A stretch of 63,709 nucleotides of DNA from Cohnella luojiensis (GTDB taxonomy: Bacteria; Bacillota; Bacilli; Paenibacillales; Paenibacillaceae): the NCBI RefSeq assembly GCF_004564235.1, contig NZ_SOMN01000025.1, positions 1-63,709 on the forward strand. The letters run 5' to 3'. Every line of letters begins with the position of its first letter. Position 1 is the first letter of the stretch. Positions 7,740-15,109 of this stretch are shown here, in pieces. Below the pieces are notes generated by a model. It did no database searches and was not told the DNA's origin. It saw only the letters and a list, made by a program, of their open reading frames with translations. The position numbers were made by a program, and so were the translations under genes.

Positions 7740-9533
7740 GTGTCAATGCTACGTGGGGACCAATTGCCGCAGATTAATGGAGATCTTGTTGCGATGCAAC
7801 AACAGCAGGCGTTACGGCGCTATATAGAGCGAACCGGTATACGAGAAAATAGCGCGCACGAACTCAAATCGAAAAGTCCGCTGGAAGTCGATACGCGGGA
7901 ACGCGCTTCTTTTCGCAGAGCCATCATTAATCCCCTAGACGGATTGGCTATTGAACGAATTATCGGGAATAATGATTTGTTTCCAATCTCCTATCTGGAG
8001 GGTGGTTTGAAAGCGGGAAGAGCGGTCTGTCGGATCGAAGTGCGGGATCGCCTGGGAAGGGTCCTAGGTTATGGTACCGGATTTCTTGTTTCTCCTTGTT
8101 TGCTGTTAACCAACAATCATGTATTGGAGAACGAAGACGCCGCGCTGTTCAGTCTGGGACAATTTAACTATGAGCTAGGTCTCGACTTGAAAGAACGCCG
8201 TGCCGTGAACTTTCGTTTTGTACCCGGAAGATTTTTTATGACCGATGCCAAGCTGGATTTCACGCTCGTCGCTTTGGAGGAACTATCTTCCGATAAAAGT
8301 CCATTAAGCGAATTCGGTTTTTTGCCGCTCTTGAGGCCATCCGGAAAGGCGTTAATAGGTGAATACGTATCTATCATCCAACATCCGGGAGGAGCGCCTA
8401 AAGCCGTAACCATCAGAGAAAACAAAATAACGGATGTCGTGGACGATTACATCCAATACTCGTCGGATACGATGGAAGGCTCATCGGGCTCGCCTGTGTT
8501 TAATGACGAATGGATTGTCGTTGCTCTTCATCATGCAGGCGTACCGGATCCTAAAGGCAACGGACAATACATAGCCAACGAAGGCATCCGTATCAGCAGT
8601 ATCGTAGATTTTGTCCGAAGCCAGCAATCCGGGCTTGCGGATGATCGGAAAATGCTTCTCGACGCGATGATGAAGCAGTGGCAATTCAATGACATTAAGG
8701 CGGAAACGATGCCGGCGGAAGAACTAAGCATCGATAGCTATGATGGCTTAACCGGATATGATCCGGCATTTCTCGGCGAAGAATATACCGTACCCCACCC
8801 TACGTACTCATCCAACGTGGTTCAAGATTTGGCTCCCGTGAGCAGCGGCGGCACTATTTTACACTATACCCATTTTTCCATCGTGATGAGTAAAACCCGC
8901 AGGCTCGCCTACTACACAGTCGTGAATATCGATGGCAATCAATTAATCGATGTGCAGCGCGACAATGACAAATGGTATTTCGATCCTCGGATTGATCGCC
9001 TCTATCAATGCGGTCCAGAATTGTACAGCGGTAACTCGCTGGATCGGGGACATCTCGTACGAAGACGCGATCCGGTATGGGGAGACAAGGCCGAGGAGGC
9101 GAATCGAGATACGTTCCATTTCACGAATTGTTCCCCCCAACATGCTTATTTGAATCAAAATACTTGGCTGGAGCTTGAGAATTATATTCTGGACCATGCG
9201 GAAAACGACAAACTTAAGGTTACCGTATTTACCGGGCCTGTGTTTAGGACGGATGACAGGGTCTATCGAGGCGTTCAAATCCCGGCCGAATTCTGGAAGG
9301 TAGCAGCAATGGTGAAGGTAGACGGAACGCTGTCCGCTACCGCCTACTTGCAGACGCAGAAGAACTTGATCGAGAACCTGGAGTTTGCTTACGGAGCTTT
9401 CAAAACGTACCAGGTTCCCATCTCCCGCATCGAAGAATTGACGGGTTTGCAATTCGGCGAATTACGAGATCACGACCCCATCGATTCCCCGGAAGTTCAG
9501 GTTATTGAAGTGGCTCTCGATATTAAGGTTTGA
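7740..9533 (+). CDS. trypsin-like serine protease fused to DNA/RNA non-specific endonuclease
   Basis: 597 residues without signal peptide or membrane helix. A polar N-terminal region of about 90 residues is followed by a trypsin/V8-like protease (about 95-295). It has His127 in TNNHVL, Asp173 in KLDFTLV and Ser249 in EGSSGSP, the full charge-relay set. A linker to about 365 leads to a DNA/RNA non-specific nuclease domain (about 370-590) with the DRGHL motif at 435-439 and NCSPQHAYLNQNTW at 463-476. Both active sites look intact. The absence of a signal peptide suggests a cytosolic protein. The start may be the GTG at 7740 or the ATG at 7746; GAGGAG lies at 7723-7728. Its 3' end overlaps the convergent transporter gene by 37 bp. 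Confidence 0.88.
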   Translation: MSMLRGDQLPQINGDLVAMQQQQALRRYIERTGIRENSAHELKSKSPLEVDTRERASFRRAIINPLDGLAIERIIGNNDLFPISYLEGGLKAGRAVCRIEVRDRLGRVLGYGTGFLVSPCLLLTNNHVLENEDAALFSLGQFNYELGLDLKERRAVNFRFVPGRFFMTDAKLDFTLVALEELSSDKSPLSEFGFLPLLRPSGKALIGEYVSIIQHPGGAPKAVTIRENKITDVVDDYIQYSSDTMEGSSGSPVFNDEWIVVALHHAGVPDPKGNGQYIANEGIRISSIVDFVRSQQSGLADDRKMLLDAMMKQWQFNDIKAETMPAEELSIDSYDGLTGYDPAFLGEEYTVPHPTYSSNVVQDLAPVSSGGTILHYTHFSIVMSKTRRLAYYTVVNIDGNQLIDVQRDNDKWYFDPRIDRLYQCGPELYSGNSLDRGHLVRRRDPVWGDKAEEANRDTFHFTNCSPQHAYLNQNTWLELENYILDHAENDKLKVTVFTGPVFRTDDRVYRGVQIPAEFWKVAAMVKVDGTLSATAYLQTQKNLIENLEFAYGAFKTYQVPISRIEELTGLQFGELRDHDPIDSPEVQVIEVALDIKV

Positions 9534-9976
9534 CTTTCGCGTCGACCGCCTATTTTAAATACAATAATGCCGCCGACGATGACCAGCACGCCTATCAATT
9601 GCTTGAAAGTAAAAGGGACCTTCTCTAGACCTAACCAGCCTAGGGAGTCCCACAATAAAGCAAACCCGAGCTGAGATGTCAGAACGATAGAGATGGCATA
9701 CGTAGGACCGAGTAGTCTAATCCCTTGCACCAGACAGACGACTACTCCTACTCCGATCAAACCGCTGATCCAGTACCAGGGCTGCATATTTTGCAAAATA
9801 AATAGATGCTTCCCTTCAAAGATTAGACCGATCGTTAGCGAAGCCAAGAAACCCAAACCTAATACTATGGTTGTTGTTGCCCAGGACCCGGCGCGCTCGT
9901 TCACCTTGCTGTTGAAAATATTTTGCAAGCTTACCAGCGAACCTGCGATTAGCGCCAATAATAGTCCCGCAATCAT
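9497..9976 (-). CDS. YdcZ/DUF606-type small DMT transporter
   Basis: 159 residues with about five hydrophobic helices and the DUF606 (YdcZ) signature: an N-terminal AGSLVSLQNIFNSKVNERAG and a central LGFALLWDSLGWLG. A similar gene lies on the far side of the Crp/Fnr regulator, and these half-size DMT proteins often act as pairs, so a heterodimeric transporter is a reasonable inference. The gene is last in a three-gene minus-strand operon, and its 3' end overlaps the protease-nuclease gene from the other strand by 37 bp. The substrate is not known. Confidence 0.85.
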   Translation of the reverse strand: MIAGLLLALIAGSLVSLQNIFNSKVNERAGSWATTTIVLGLGFLASLTIGLIFEGKHLFILQNMQPWYWISGLIGVGVVVCLVQGIRLLGPTYAISIVLTSQLGFALLWDSLGWLGLEKVPFTFKQLIGVLVIVGGIIVFKIGGRRESQTLISRATSIT

Positions 9977-10001
9977 GACTGTTTCTCTCCCATATGTTGA
10001 G

Positions 10002-10718
10002 TTATTCGTAGATATTTTGACTAGCCAGCGCGCTTAATCCATCCCTGTCCTTAACAAAGAGGAACCCTTTATTACGCTCGATCAGTCCCTCCGTACAAAA
10101 TTGTTGGATGACCCGATTCAGATGTCTATAGCTGGTTCCGATCAAGTTCGCTGCATCCCTGAGACTGGCAGTGCTTAGTTGTCCTTTATATTGAGAATCG
10201 GATTCATCAAAGGAGACGGATAATAGATAACTAGCCAATCGCGCTTCTACCGGATACATCAGATTAAAGCTCATAGAATTGGACTTCACGTAAAACTTTC
10301 GCGTAATGATTTCCAGCAAAAACCGGAGCAGGGGCGAATAATCTCTTCCGTATTTTTTCAACCAACGATGATGAACGCCGATCATAGAGACAGACGATAC
10401 CGCCTCAACGGTATTGATTATGTCAGTACCCCGAACGTATTCAATATCCCCGATCACCTCAAGCGGCGTCTTAAAAGAGAGAATAAGCGATTTGCCTTCC
10501 GCAGAGGTAGTATAGATTTTCAATTTTCCCTTAACAAGCACGTACAGATACTGCGAAGGTTCTCCTTGGGAACAGATGAGTTCCCCTTGATCAAAGCTGT
10601 ATAGCGACAAATAGGGTTGTAATTGTTCGTTAAATACGGATTCTATTTGATGAGCATGCAAATAATGATTTAGTTGCTCCCGATCATTGATTTCTTTCAT
10701 TACTCGGTTCATCTCCAA
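10002..10718 (-). CDS. Crp/Fnr-family transcriptional regulator (YeiL-like)
   Basis: 238 residues. A cyclic-nucleotide-binding-like beta barrel lies at about 25-140 (QGELICSQGEPSQYLYVLVKG, then LKIYTT and a central helix). A C-terminal Crp winged helix includes LRDAANLIGTSYRHLNRVIQ near 190-210. There is no Cys cluster of the Fnr Fe-S type, so redox sensing by that route is unlikely. It sits between the two YdcZ-like transporter genes and likely controls the operon. The first possible start is a TTG immediately after the upstream stop codon, with GAGG 6 nt before it; an ATG two codons later is an alternative. Confidence 0.87.
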   Translation of the reverse strand: MEMNRVMKEINDREQLNHYLHAHQIESVFNEQLQPYLSLYSFDQGELICSQGEPSQYLYVLVKGKLKIYTTSAEGKSLILSFKTPLEVIGDIEYVRGTDIINTVEAVSSVSMIGVHHRWLKKYGRDYSPLLRFLLEIITRKFYVKSNSMSFNLMYPVEARLASYLLSVSFDESDSQYKGQLSTASLRDAANLIGTSYRHLNRVIQQFCTEGLIERNKGFLFVKDRDGLSALASQNIYE

Positions 10719-11144
10719 TCAAAACCTCAGTATCACCACGCCGGCTATCATCATCCCGATGCCGATGAATTGTGGCAGCCTCATCTTCATCTTCGCCACG
10801 CCGAACCATCCTTTACTATCAATAATAAAGGTCAGGCTCAGTTGGGCAATCAGCAGAGCAGATATAGTAAGAGTAACACCGATCCGATGAATAGCCGTGA
10901 TATTGCTGAAAATAATAACCGCCCCAAAGGCGCCGCCAGTCAGATACAACGGTTTTACTTGCTTAAGCTTTTGCCATTTTCCATCACGGACGAAAATCAG
11001 GATAAGCAAGGCCATAATAAATCCGGTTAACTGGGTAATCGTCGCCGCTTGCCATGTGCCGATATCTTGACTGATTCGGGAATTGGCTACTCCTTGCAAA
11101 GTGATAAAGGCTCCGCCTAAAAACGCAAATAGACTCCCTCTCAT
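10719..11144 (-). CDS. YdcZ/DUF606-type small DMT transporter
   Basis: 141 residues with four to five hydrophobic helices; the family pattern GGAFITLQGVANSRISQDIG near the N-terminus and LTFIIDSKGWFG in the middle match the gene at 9497-9976. The ATG at 11144 is preceded by GAGGAG; an in-frame GTG at 11159 lies within that RBS and is rejected. It is the first gene of the operon with the Crp/Fnr regulator and the second transporter, with no gap between genes. Confidence 0.85.
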   Translation of the reverse strand: MRGSLFAFLGGAFITLQGVANSRISQDIGTWQAATITQLTGFIMALLILIFVRDGKWQKLKQVKPLYLTGGAFGAVIIFSNITAIHRIGVTLTISALLIAQLSLTFIIDSKGWFGVAKMKMRLPQFIGIGMMIAGVVILRF

Positions 11145-11245
11145 ATTTACTCTCCTCACTTTAGATTTCTCCCTAATTAAAAGATAAATCCAAGCGGTTT
11201 GGGAAGGACATATGTCCTCGACTGGTATTAGTTACGGGTTCTTCC

Positions 11246-11428
11246 ATTGAAAACTGGAATGATATCGTATGGAAGTTGCCGTTTATATCGACTTTGTTGT
11301 TTATTTCGGTTTTCGTTACCGCTCTGGGCTGGCTCGCTTTCTTTAAACTTTGGGTTCTAAGAACAGGTTATATGATGAAACTTCGCGACCCGCTACCCGT
11401 AGTAAAAACTAAGCCGAAGGAGGGATGA
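11246..11428 (+). other. possible small one-helix membrane protein, start unclear
   Basis: An open frame ending with TGA at 11428 encodes a hydrophobic helix (LPFISTLLFISVFVTALGWL) followed by a basic tail ending KTKPKEG. It ends 4 nt before the small gene at 11433, whose RBS overlaps its stop, as in an operon. No ATG/GTG/TTG with an RBS is found at a sensible place: the candidates are an ATT at 11246 or a TTG at 11276. It is therefore either a gene with an unusual start or a 5'-truncated remnant. Confidence 0.35.
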
Positions 11429-11432
11429 AGAA

Positions 11433-11615
11433 ATGCTCAAGCGGTTGCTTCAAAAATTGTTAGGGTCCGTCCAACATTCCAAGAATGGACGTCATCGCTA
11501 TAGTTCCAGCGGTCGCAAGCAACATTACGGTCGTCGGAATTCGTCCGACCAAGGTTACGGCCACCATAACCAAGGCCAAGGCTACTACAAAAATAAATAT
11601 AGAAGCTCCAGCTAA
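11433..11615 (+). CDS. small basic His/Gly/Ser-rich protein
   Basis: 60 residues; family not recognised. The N-terminus MLKRLLQKLLGSVQ can form an amphipathic helix. The rest is rich in Arg, His, Gly, Ser and Tyr (GRRNSSDQGYGHHNQGQGYY), which suggests a disordered nucleic-acid- or surface-binding tail. GAAGGAGGG lies 8-10 nt before the ATG and a strong terminator follows at once, so I consider it a real short gene. Small Gly/His/Tyr-rich proteins occur in spore coats, but nothing here proves that role. Confidence 0.6.
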   Translation: MLKRLLQKLLGSVQHSKNGRHRYSSSGRKQHYGRRNSSDQGYGHHNQGQGYYKNKYRSSS

Positions 11616-11617
11616 TC

Positions 11618-11647
11618 AAAAAAAGCCGCGTGCCGCGGCTCTTTTTT
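11618..11647. terminator. bidirectional terminator
   Basis: AGCCGCG-TGC-CGCGGCT with an A-tract on the left and a T-tract on the right. It serves the small gene on + and the kinase gene on -. Confidence 0.85.
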
Positions 11648-11653
11648 ATGTCC

Positions 11654-12481
11654 TCATTGATACAACCAAAGGTCCAAATCCCGCACAAACTGTTGCGTAT
11701 TCCTATAAGGAGGATCAATCTGGAGCAGTTTGCGAAGCATATGCTTGGTCATCGGCGATATATTCAGTTCGTCCTCCCATCCTAAATTTGATTCAGATTC
11801 GGAATTGGACGATTCATAACCGGAATAAAGCATAAAAAGAATAAAATGGCCAACCGCATATAAATCGTTTGAAACCTCGGCGGTTCTACTTAGCGTTGTC
11901 TTCTCATCCGATCCGAAATCCGTGCGAATCGGCTCTCCCAAGCGACGGGCCAAGCCGAAATCAATGAGGTGGATCTGATCGCCATCTAATATGACGTTCG
12001 GTATCCGGATATCAAGATGAACGAATCCTTGTTCATGAACATAACTTAAAATCTCCATCAATCTGCGAACGAACCGAAGCGCCTCTTTTTCGGAAAACAC
12101 TGCCCCTCGCTCGAAAATCAAATCTTCCACAGTCTGGCCTTTCACGTGCTCGGTTACCATATACAACTTGTTCTTATATTCGAACGACGCTAAATATTTC
12201 TGAATCGAAGGATGCCGCAGCCGCTCCAGAACGTTAATCTCCCGGTACAATAAATCTCGACCGACCGCTCCCTTGCTTGGCTTCGCTTGCTTTAGAACGA
12301 CCTCTTGACCGGAATCCGCATCCAGGCATATGTAGGTTAAGCCGTAGCTGCCAATGCCAAGGAATCGTTGAATTCGGTATTTGTTAGCGATGACGGCGCC
12401 TTCTCTTTGGGGATAGTCGATCCAAGCTTCATATACCCCTTTCAAATACTCGAACAGACTCATGATGAGGTTCTTTCTCAT
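11654..12481 (-). CDS. Hanks-type serine/threonine protein kinase
   Basis: 275 residues, a compact kinase domain with no transmembrane or PASTA region. The Gly loop is GIGSYG (42-47), the ATP-binding Lys is K64 in VVLKQ, the catalytic loop is HLDIRIPN with D157 and N162, and DFG is at 174-176. The Lys two residues after the catalytic Asp (HRDLK in most kinases) is Arg here, a tolerated change. Its ATG overlaps the stop of the upstream GNAT gene (ATGA), so the two were translationally coupled before an insertion sequence split that GNAT gene. Substrates are unknown. It shares a bidirectional terminator with the small gene on the other strand. Confidence 0.9.
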   Translation of the reverse strand: MRKNLIMSLFEYLKGVYEAWIDYPQREGAVIANKYRIQRFLGIGSYGLTYICLDADSGQEVVLKQAKPSKGAVGRDLLYREINVLERLRHPSIQKYLASFEYKNKLYMVTEHVKGQTVEDLIFERGAVFSEKEALRFVRRLMEILSYVHEQGFVHLDIRIPNVILDGDQIHLIDFGLARRLGEPIRTDFGSDEKTTLSRTAEVSNDLYAVGHFILFMLYSGYESSNSESESNLGWEDELNISPMTKHMLRKLLQIDPPYRNTQQFVRDLDLWLYQ

Positions 12482-13046
12482 AAATAATTCGTATACAGGC
12501 GGACTTCTTCGTCGGTATTCGCATACCGAATCATGCGTTCATAATGCAACCCCAGTTTTTCCAGCAGCTTGGCGGACGCATGATTATCCTCGGACGTAAT
12601 AGCCGCAATTCGATTTAGCCCAAGAACGGATTTTGCATAATCCATCACTGCGGAAGCAGCCTCGTAGGCGTACCCTTTTCCCCAGAACGCAGGGAGTAAA
12701 GCATACCCGACATCCGGGTCCTCCAAGAAATCCCGTTTGACGAGTCCGCATATTCCGATGGGAATACCTCCGTCTTTCAACTCCATTATGTAGAATCCAT
12801 AACCCAAGCGGTCATACATAGCTATAGGACCTTCTAATATTTGTTTACGTGTGTCGTCTAGGGTTCTTAAGCCCCTATCGCCTATATACTGGATCCATGA
12901 AGGATCATTCATGATTTGCGTAAAGGACACTCGTGACTTTAGTCGTGAGAGGAATTTGCGTGCTCTTCGTCCTCCTGAAATTGCCCCAGCCCCTTTACTT
13001 CCTCCCATCTAAAAGTTGTAGTTATTTACACGAAATACTCTAAATA

Positions 13047-13067
13047 CGAACGAATGTTTGGTATAAT
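13047..13067 (+). promoter_or_regulatory. LexA-like box next to a -10 in the IS left end
   Basis: CGAACGAATGTTTG (13047-13060) fits the Bacillus LexA box CGAACRNRYGTTYC except at the last base, and is followed at 13062 by TATAAT. No good -35 is visible. A similar box plus TATAAT occurs at 27056-27076. Confidence 0.5.
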
Positions 13068-13117
13068 AGAGGTAGAGAAAACCTTGTTCTTCTTGAGGTT
13101 TTAACTTCTATGTCCTC

Positions 13118-14248
13118 GTGAAATGTGGTGATCCATTGCAGGTGACATTGACCGCTAAAGTGAAAATCATGCCCACACCAGAACAGATGGATTGGCTACT
13201 TCAGACCTCTCGCGCGTATCGACAAGCGAGTAATTTTGTTTCTCGACTCGTGTTTGAGAAGAAGATTCTTTCTTTATCGGCGCTGCACACCATGGTCTAC
13301 CGGGAATTACGCGCCACCTTCTCCTTGCGATCGCAGATGGCGCAGTCCGTGATTAAAACAGTTGTTGCCAGATACAAGTCGCTAATCAGTAACGGTCACC
13401 CTTGGACATCCATCTGCTTCAAGAAACCTGAGTACGATTTGGTATGGCATCGCGACTATTCGCTGGGTAAGCACTTGTTCTCGGTGAACACGCTAGATGG
13501 ACGGATCAAAGTGCCTTATGAAACCAAAGGCATGGAAACCTATTTTGACGGTACTTGGGTATTTGGCACCGCCAAACTGATCTATAAGCGCGGGAAGTTC
13601 TTCTTACATATCCCCATGCGTAAAGGGGTTGATGAAACAGCTTGGAAATCGATCCATCAGGTTGTCGGTATTGATCTGGGCATCAACTTTGTGGCGACGA
13701 GCTATGATACCCAAGGCAAGTGCCTCTTCTACCCTGGCAGATCGATCAAGGATAAGCGGTCGCAATACAAGCATCTGCGTAAGAACCTGCAGAAAGTGGG
13801 TACCCCCTCCTCCCGCAGAAAGTTAAAACGGATCGGAGATCGAGAAAACCGCTGGATGACGGATGTGAATCATCGCATTTCGAAGGCACTCGTTCACCGT
13901 TATGATCCTAACACGTTATTTGTTGTGGAAGACTTATCTGGCGTTCGCAAGGTAACAGAATGTGTGCGCGTACAAGATCGCTATGAAACGGTATCTTGGT
14001 CATTCTACCAGTTACGGCAGATGATTGAGTATAAGGCCAATCATCGCGGTGCCAGGGTGATTGCGGTCGATCCCCGTTATACGTCGCAAACCTGTCCGAA
14101 GTGTACGCGCGCTGCAAAAGCGAATCGAGATAAGAAGAAGCATCGCTTTTGCTGCACCGCATGTGGCTACAGCTCAAATGATGATCGTGTCGCCGCCATG
14201 AATCTTCAGCGTATGGGAATCAAATACATCGCTGAAGTGGTTGTGTAG
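13118..14248 (+). CDS. tnpB: TnpB RNA-guided endonuclease (IS605 OrfB family)
   Basis: 376 residues from the first GTG. The split RuvC nuclease is complete: Asp186 in VVGIDLGINF, Glu271 in FVVEDLSG, and Asp356 in SSNDDRVAAMNL. The zinc ribbon has Cys326/Cys329 (CPKC) and Cys346/Cys349 (CTAC). The length is normal for TnpB. TnpB proteins cut DNA guided by an RNA made from the right end of their own element, which favours retention of the IS. Starts further in (TTG at 13136, GTG at 13142) are equally possible because no strong RBS is seen. The protein appears functional, not decayed. Confidence 0.92.
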   Translation: MKCGDPLQVTLTAKVKIMPTPEQMDWLLQTSRAYRQASNFVSRLVFEKKILSLSALHTMVYRELRATFSLRSQMAQSVIKTVVARYKSLISNGHPWTSICFKKPEYDLVWHRDYSLGKHLFSVNTLDGRIKVPYETKGMETYFDGTWVFGTAKLIYKRGKFFLHIPMRKGVDETAWKSIHQVVGIDLGINFVATSYDTQGKCLFYPGRSIKDKRSQYKHLRKNLQKVGTPSSRRKLKRIGDRENRWMTDVNHRISKALVHRYDPNTLFVVEDLSGVRKVTECVRVQDRYETVSWSFYQLRQMIEYKANHRGARVIAVDPRYTSQTCPKCTRAAKANRDKKKHRFCCTACGYSSNDDRVAAMNLQRMGIKYIAEVVV

Positions 14249-14380
14249 GTAAACCTATACCATCGGGCAGATGTCAGCCTGCCTATTGTAACGCCACCCT
14301 AAGGAAGGAGGCTCTTCGCCGTTCGCACTTCCGGGCAGTTACAAGCTTGCGACTTTAGTCGTGAGTTGTTGACGAGCTCC
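14249..14380 (+). ncRNA. candidate omega RNA (reRNA) from the IS right end
   Basis: The non-coding 132 bp between the tnpB stop and the IS end is rich in paired segments and ends with a hairpin around TTGCGAC-TTTA-GTCGTGA. In studied IS605-type elements this region, often with the end of tnpB, forms the TnpB guide scaffold, and the guide is the flanking DNA directly beyond the right end. Here the guide would begin AAAATAAAACGC, the GNAT gene sequence. Identity rests on position, not on a covariance match. Confidence 0.5.
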
Positions 14381-14465
14381 AAAATAAAACGCATCTTCAA
14401 GCGTCTGCCGACGAAGAATCAGCCTATCCGTTTCTAGTACTTTCATAGCAAAATGCCTCCTGAAG

Positions 14466-14509
14466 TTAAAAACGGCAGCCCAAGCAACCGCTTGCTTATA
14501 GCTACCGTT
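14466..14509 (-). terminator. rho-independent terminator
   Basis: On the minus strand AACGGTAGC pairs with GCTGCCGTT (one G-U), with an inner AGCAA/TTGCT stem, followed by TTTTTAAC. It ends the MFS/GNAT operon upstream of the interrupted GNAT gene. Confidence 0.8.
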
Positions 14510-14526
14510 TCGTTGGTGTCACTAAC

Positions 14527-15096
14527 TTAATCGGCTTTTCCGTACAAGGAACGGTACTCATCCTCCAGCATGGACATCATGATCATGTCATGAAATTCCC
14601 CATCCTGATAAAGAGCATCTCGTTCTACGCCTTCCCGTTGAAAGCCGATTTTCTCGTACACATGGATCGCCCGGGGATTAAAAGCATAGACACCCAAATG
14701 GATGCGATGCAGCTTTAACGTTTCGAAGCCGTGCCGGAGCATATGAATCATCGCTTCCGTTCCGTATCCTTTACCGCGATGGGAGGTTCCTTGAATGGCG
14801 ATACGGATATTCGCGCTGCGATTGACGGAGTCGATTTCGTTCAACACGACTTCTCCTATCAATTCATCGGTTTCCTTCAAAGCAATCATGAAATCGACGC
14901 GCTCCTCATGGATAACACCAATTTTCCTGATCCAATCCGCAATCTGATCACGCGTGAATTCTGCTTGAGAACCCGTTAACCGCGTCATTTCAGGATCTTG
15001 CAAAAAAGCGAGATACGCTTCAAGATCAGACTCCCGTGCATAGCGTAAATTCATATTCTTACCATCGATCCGAGGCTCTTTCAATGGTTCTGTCAT
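14527..15096 (-). CDS. GNAT-family N-acetyltransferase (RimJ/SpeG-like)
   Basis: About 189 residues. Core motifs are LRYARESDLEAYLAFLQDPE near the N-terminus, IRIAIQGTSHRGKGYGTEA (acetyl-CoA loop R/Q-x-x-G-K-G-x-G near residue 105) and the LGVYAFNPRAIHVYEKIGF strand-helix near 135. The start at 15096 has AGGAG 8 nt upstream; the frame is open far into the MFS gene, but nothing there matches the family. It follows the MFS transporter by 13 nt, so they form an operon. The acyl acceptor cannot be told. Confidence 0.87.
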   Translation of the reverse strand: MTEPLKEPRIDGKNMNLRYARESDLEAYLAFLQDPEMTRLTGSQAEFTRDQIADWIRKIGVIHEERVDFMIALKETDELIGEVVLNEIDSVNRSANIRIAIQGTSHRGKGYGTEAMIHMLRHGFETLKLHRIHLGVYAFNPRAIHVYEKIGFQREGVERDALYQDGEFHDMIMMSMLEDEYRSLYGKAD

Positions 15097-15109
15097 AATG
15101 AGACTCCTA

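Larger units (their letters stand above)
12925..14380 (+). mobile_element. IS605/IS1341-like element carrying tnpB only
   Basis: About 1.46 kb. The ends are defined by the interrupted GNAT gene, not by a database match. Both termini carry a short hairpin with the shared core GACTTTAGTCGTGAG (near 12935 and 14351), and the outermost bases (GGACACTCGT on the left, GGAGCTCGT on the complementary right end) form a weak inverted repeat. No tnpA is present, so movement would need a transposase in trans. An AAA at the junction can belong to either side, so each boundary is uncertain by about 3 bp. Confidence 0.85.
12478..14446 (-). pseudogene. GNAT acetyltransferase gene interrupted by a TnpB insertion sequence
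   Basis: The gene is in two pieces. The 5' piece runs from the ATG at 14446 (AGGAGG upstream) to 14381 and encodes MKVLETDRLILRRQTLEDAF plus YF. The 3' piece runs from 12924 to 12478 and encodes FTQIMNDPSWIQYIGDRG and the rest of a RimJ/RimL-type acetyltransferase, with GYALLPAFWGKGYAYEA as acetyl-CoA motif. The two pieces are in the same frame and the break lies at a codon boundary. The 3' piece remains open through IS sequence to a start at 13008, which may yield a protein with a replaced N-terminus. The original gene was coupled to the downstream kinase. Confidence 0.9.

Noticed and set aside
7740..9533. The protease-nuclease as part of a multi-gene defence operon
   Set aside because: Neighbours are a YqeG-like gene and a transporter operon on the other strand; nothing is co-directional with it.
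12478..13008. A complete 176-residue GNAT gene starting at 13008
   Set aside because: The first 28 codons are insertion-sequence DNA; the true N-terminus is at 14446-14381 on the other side of the element.
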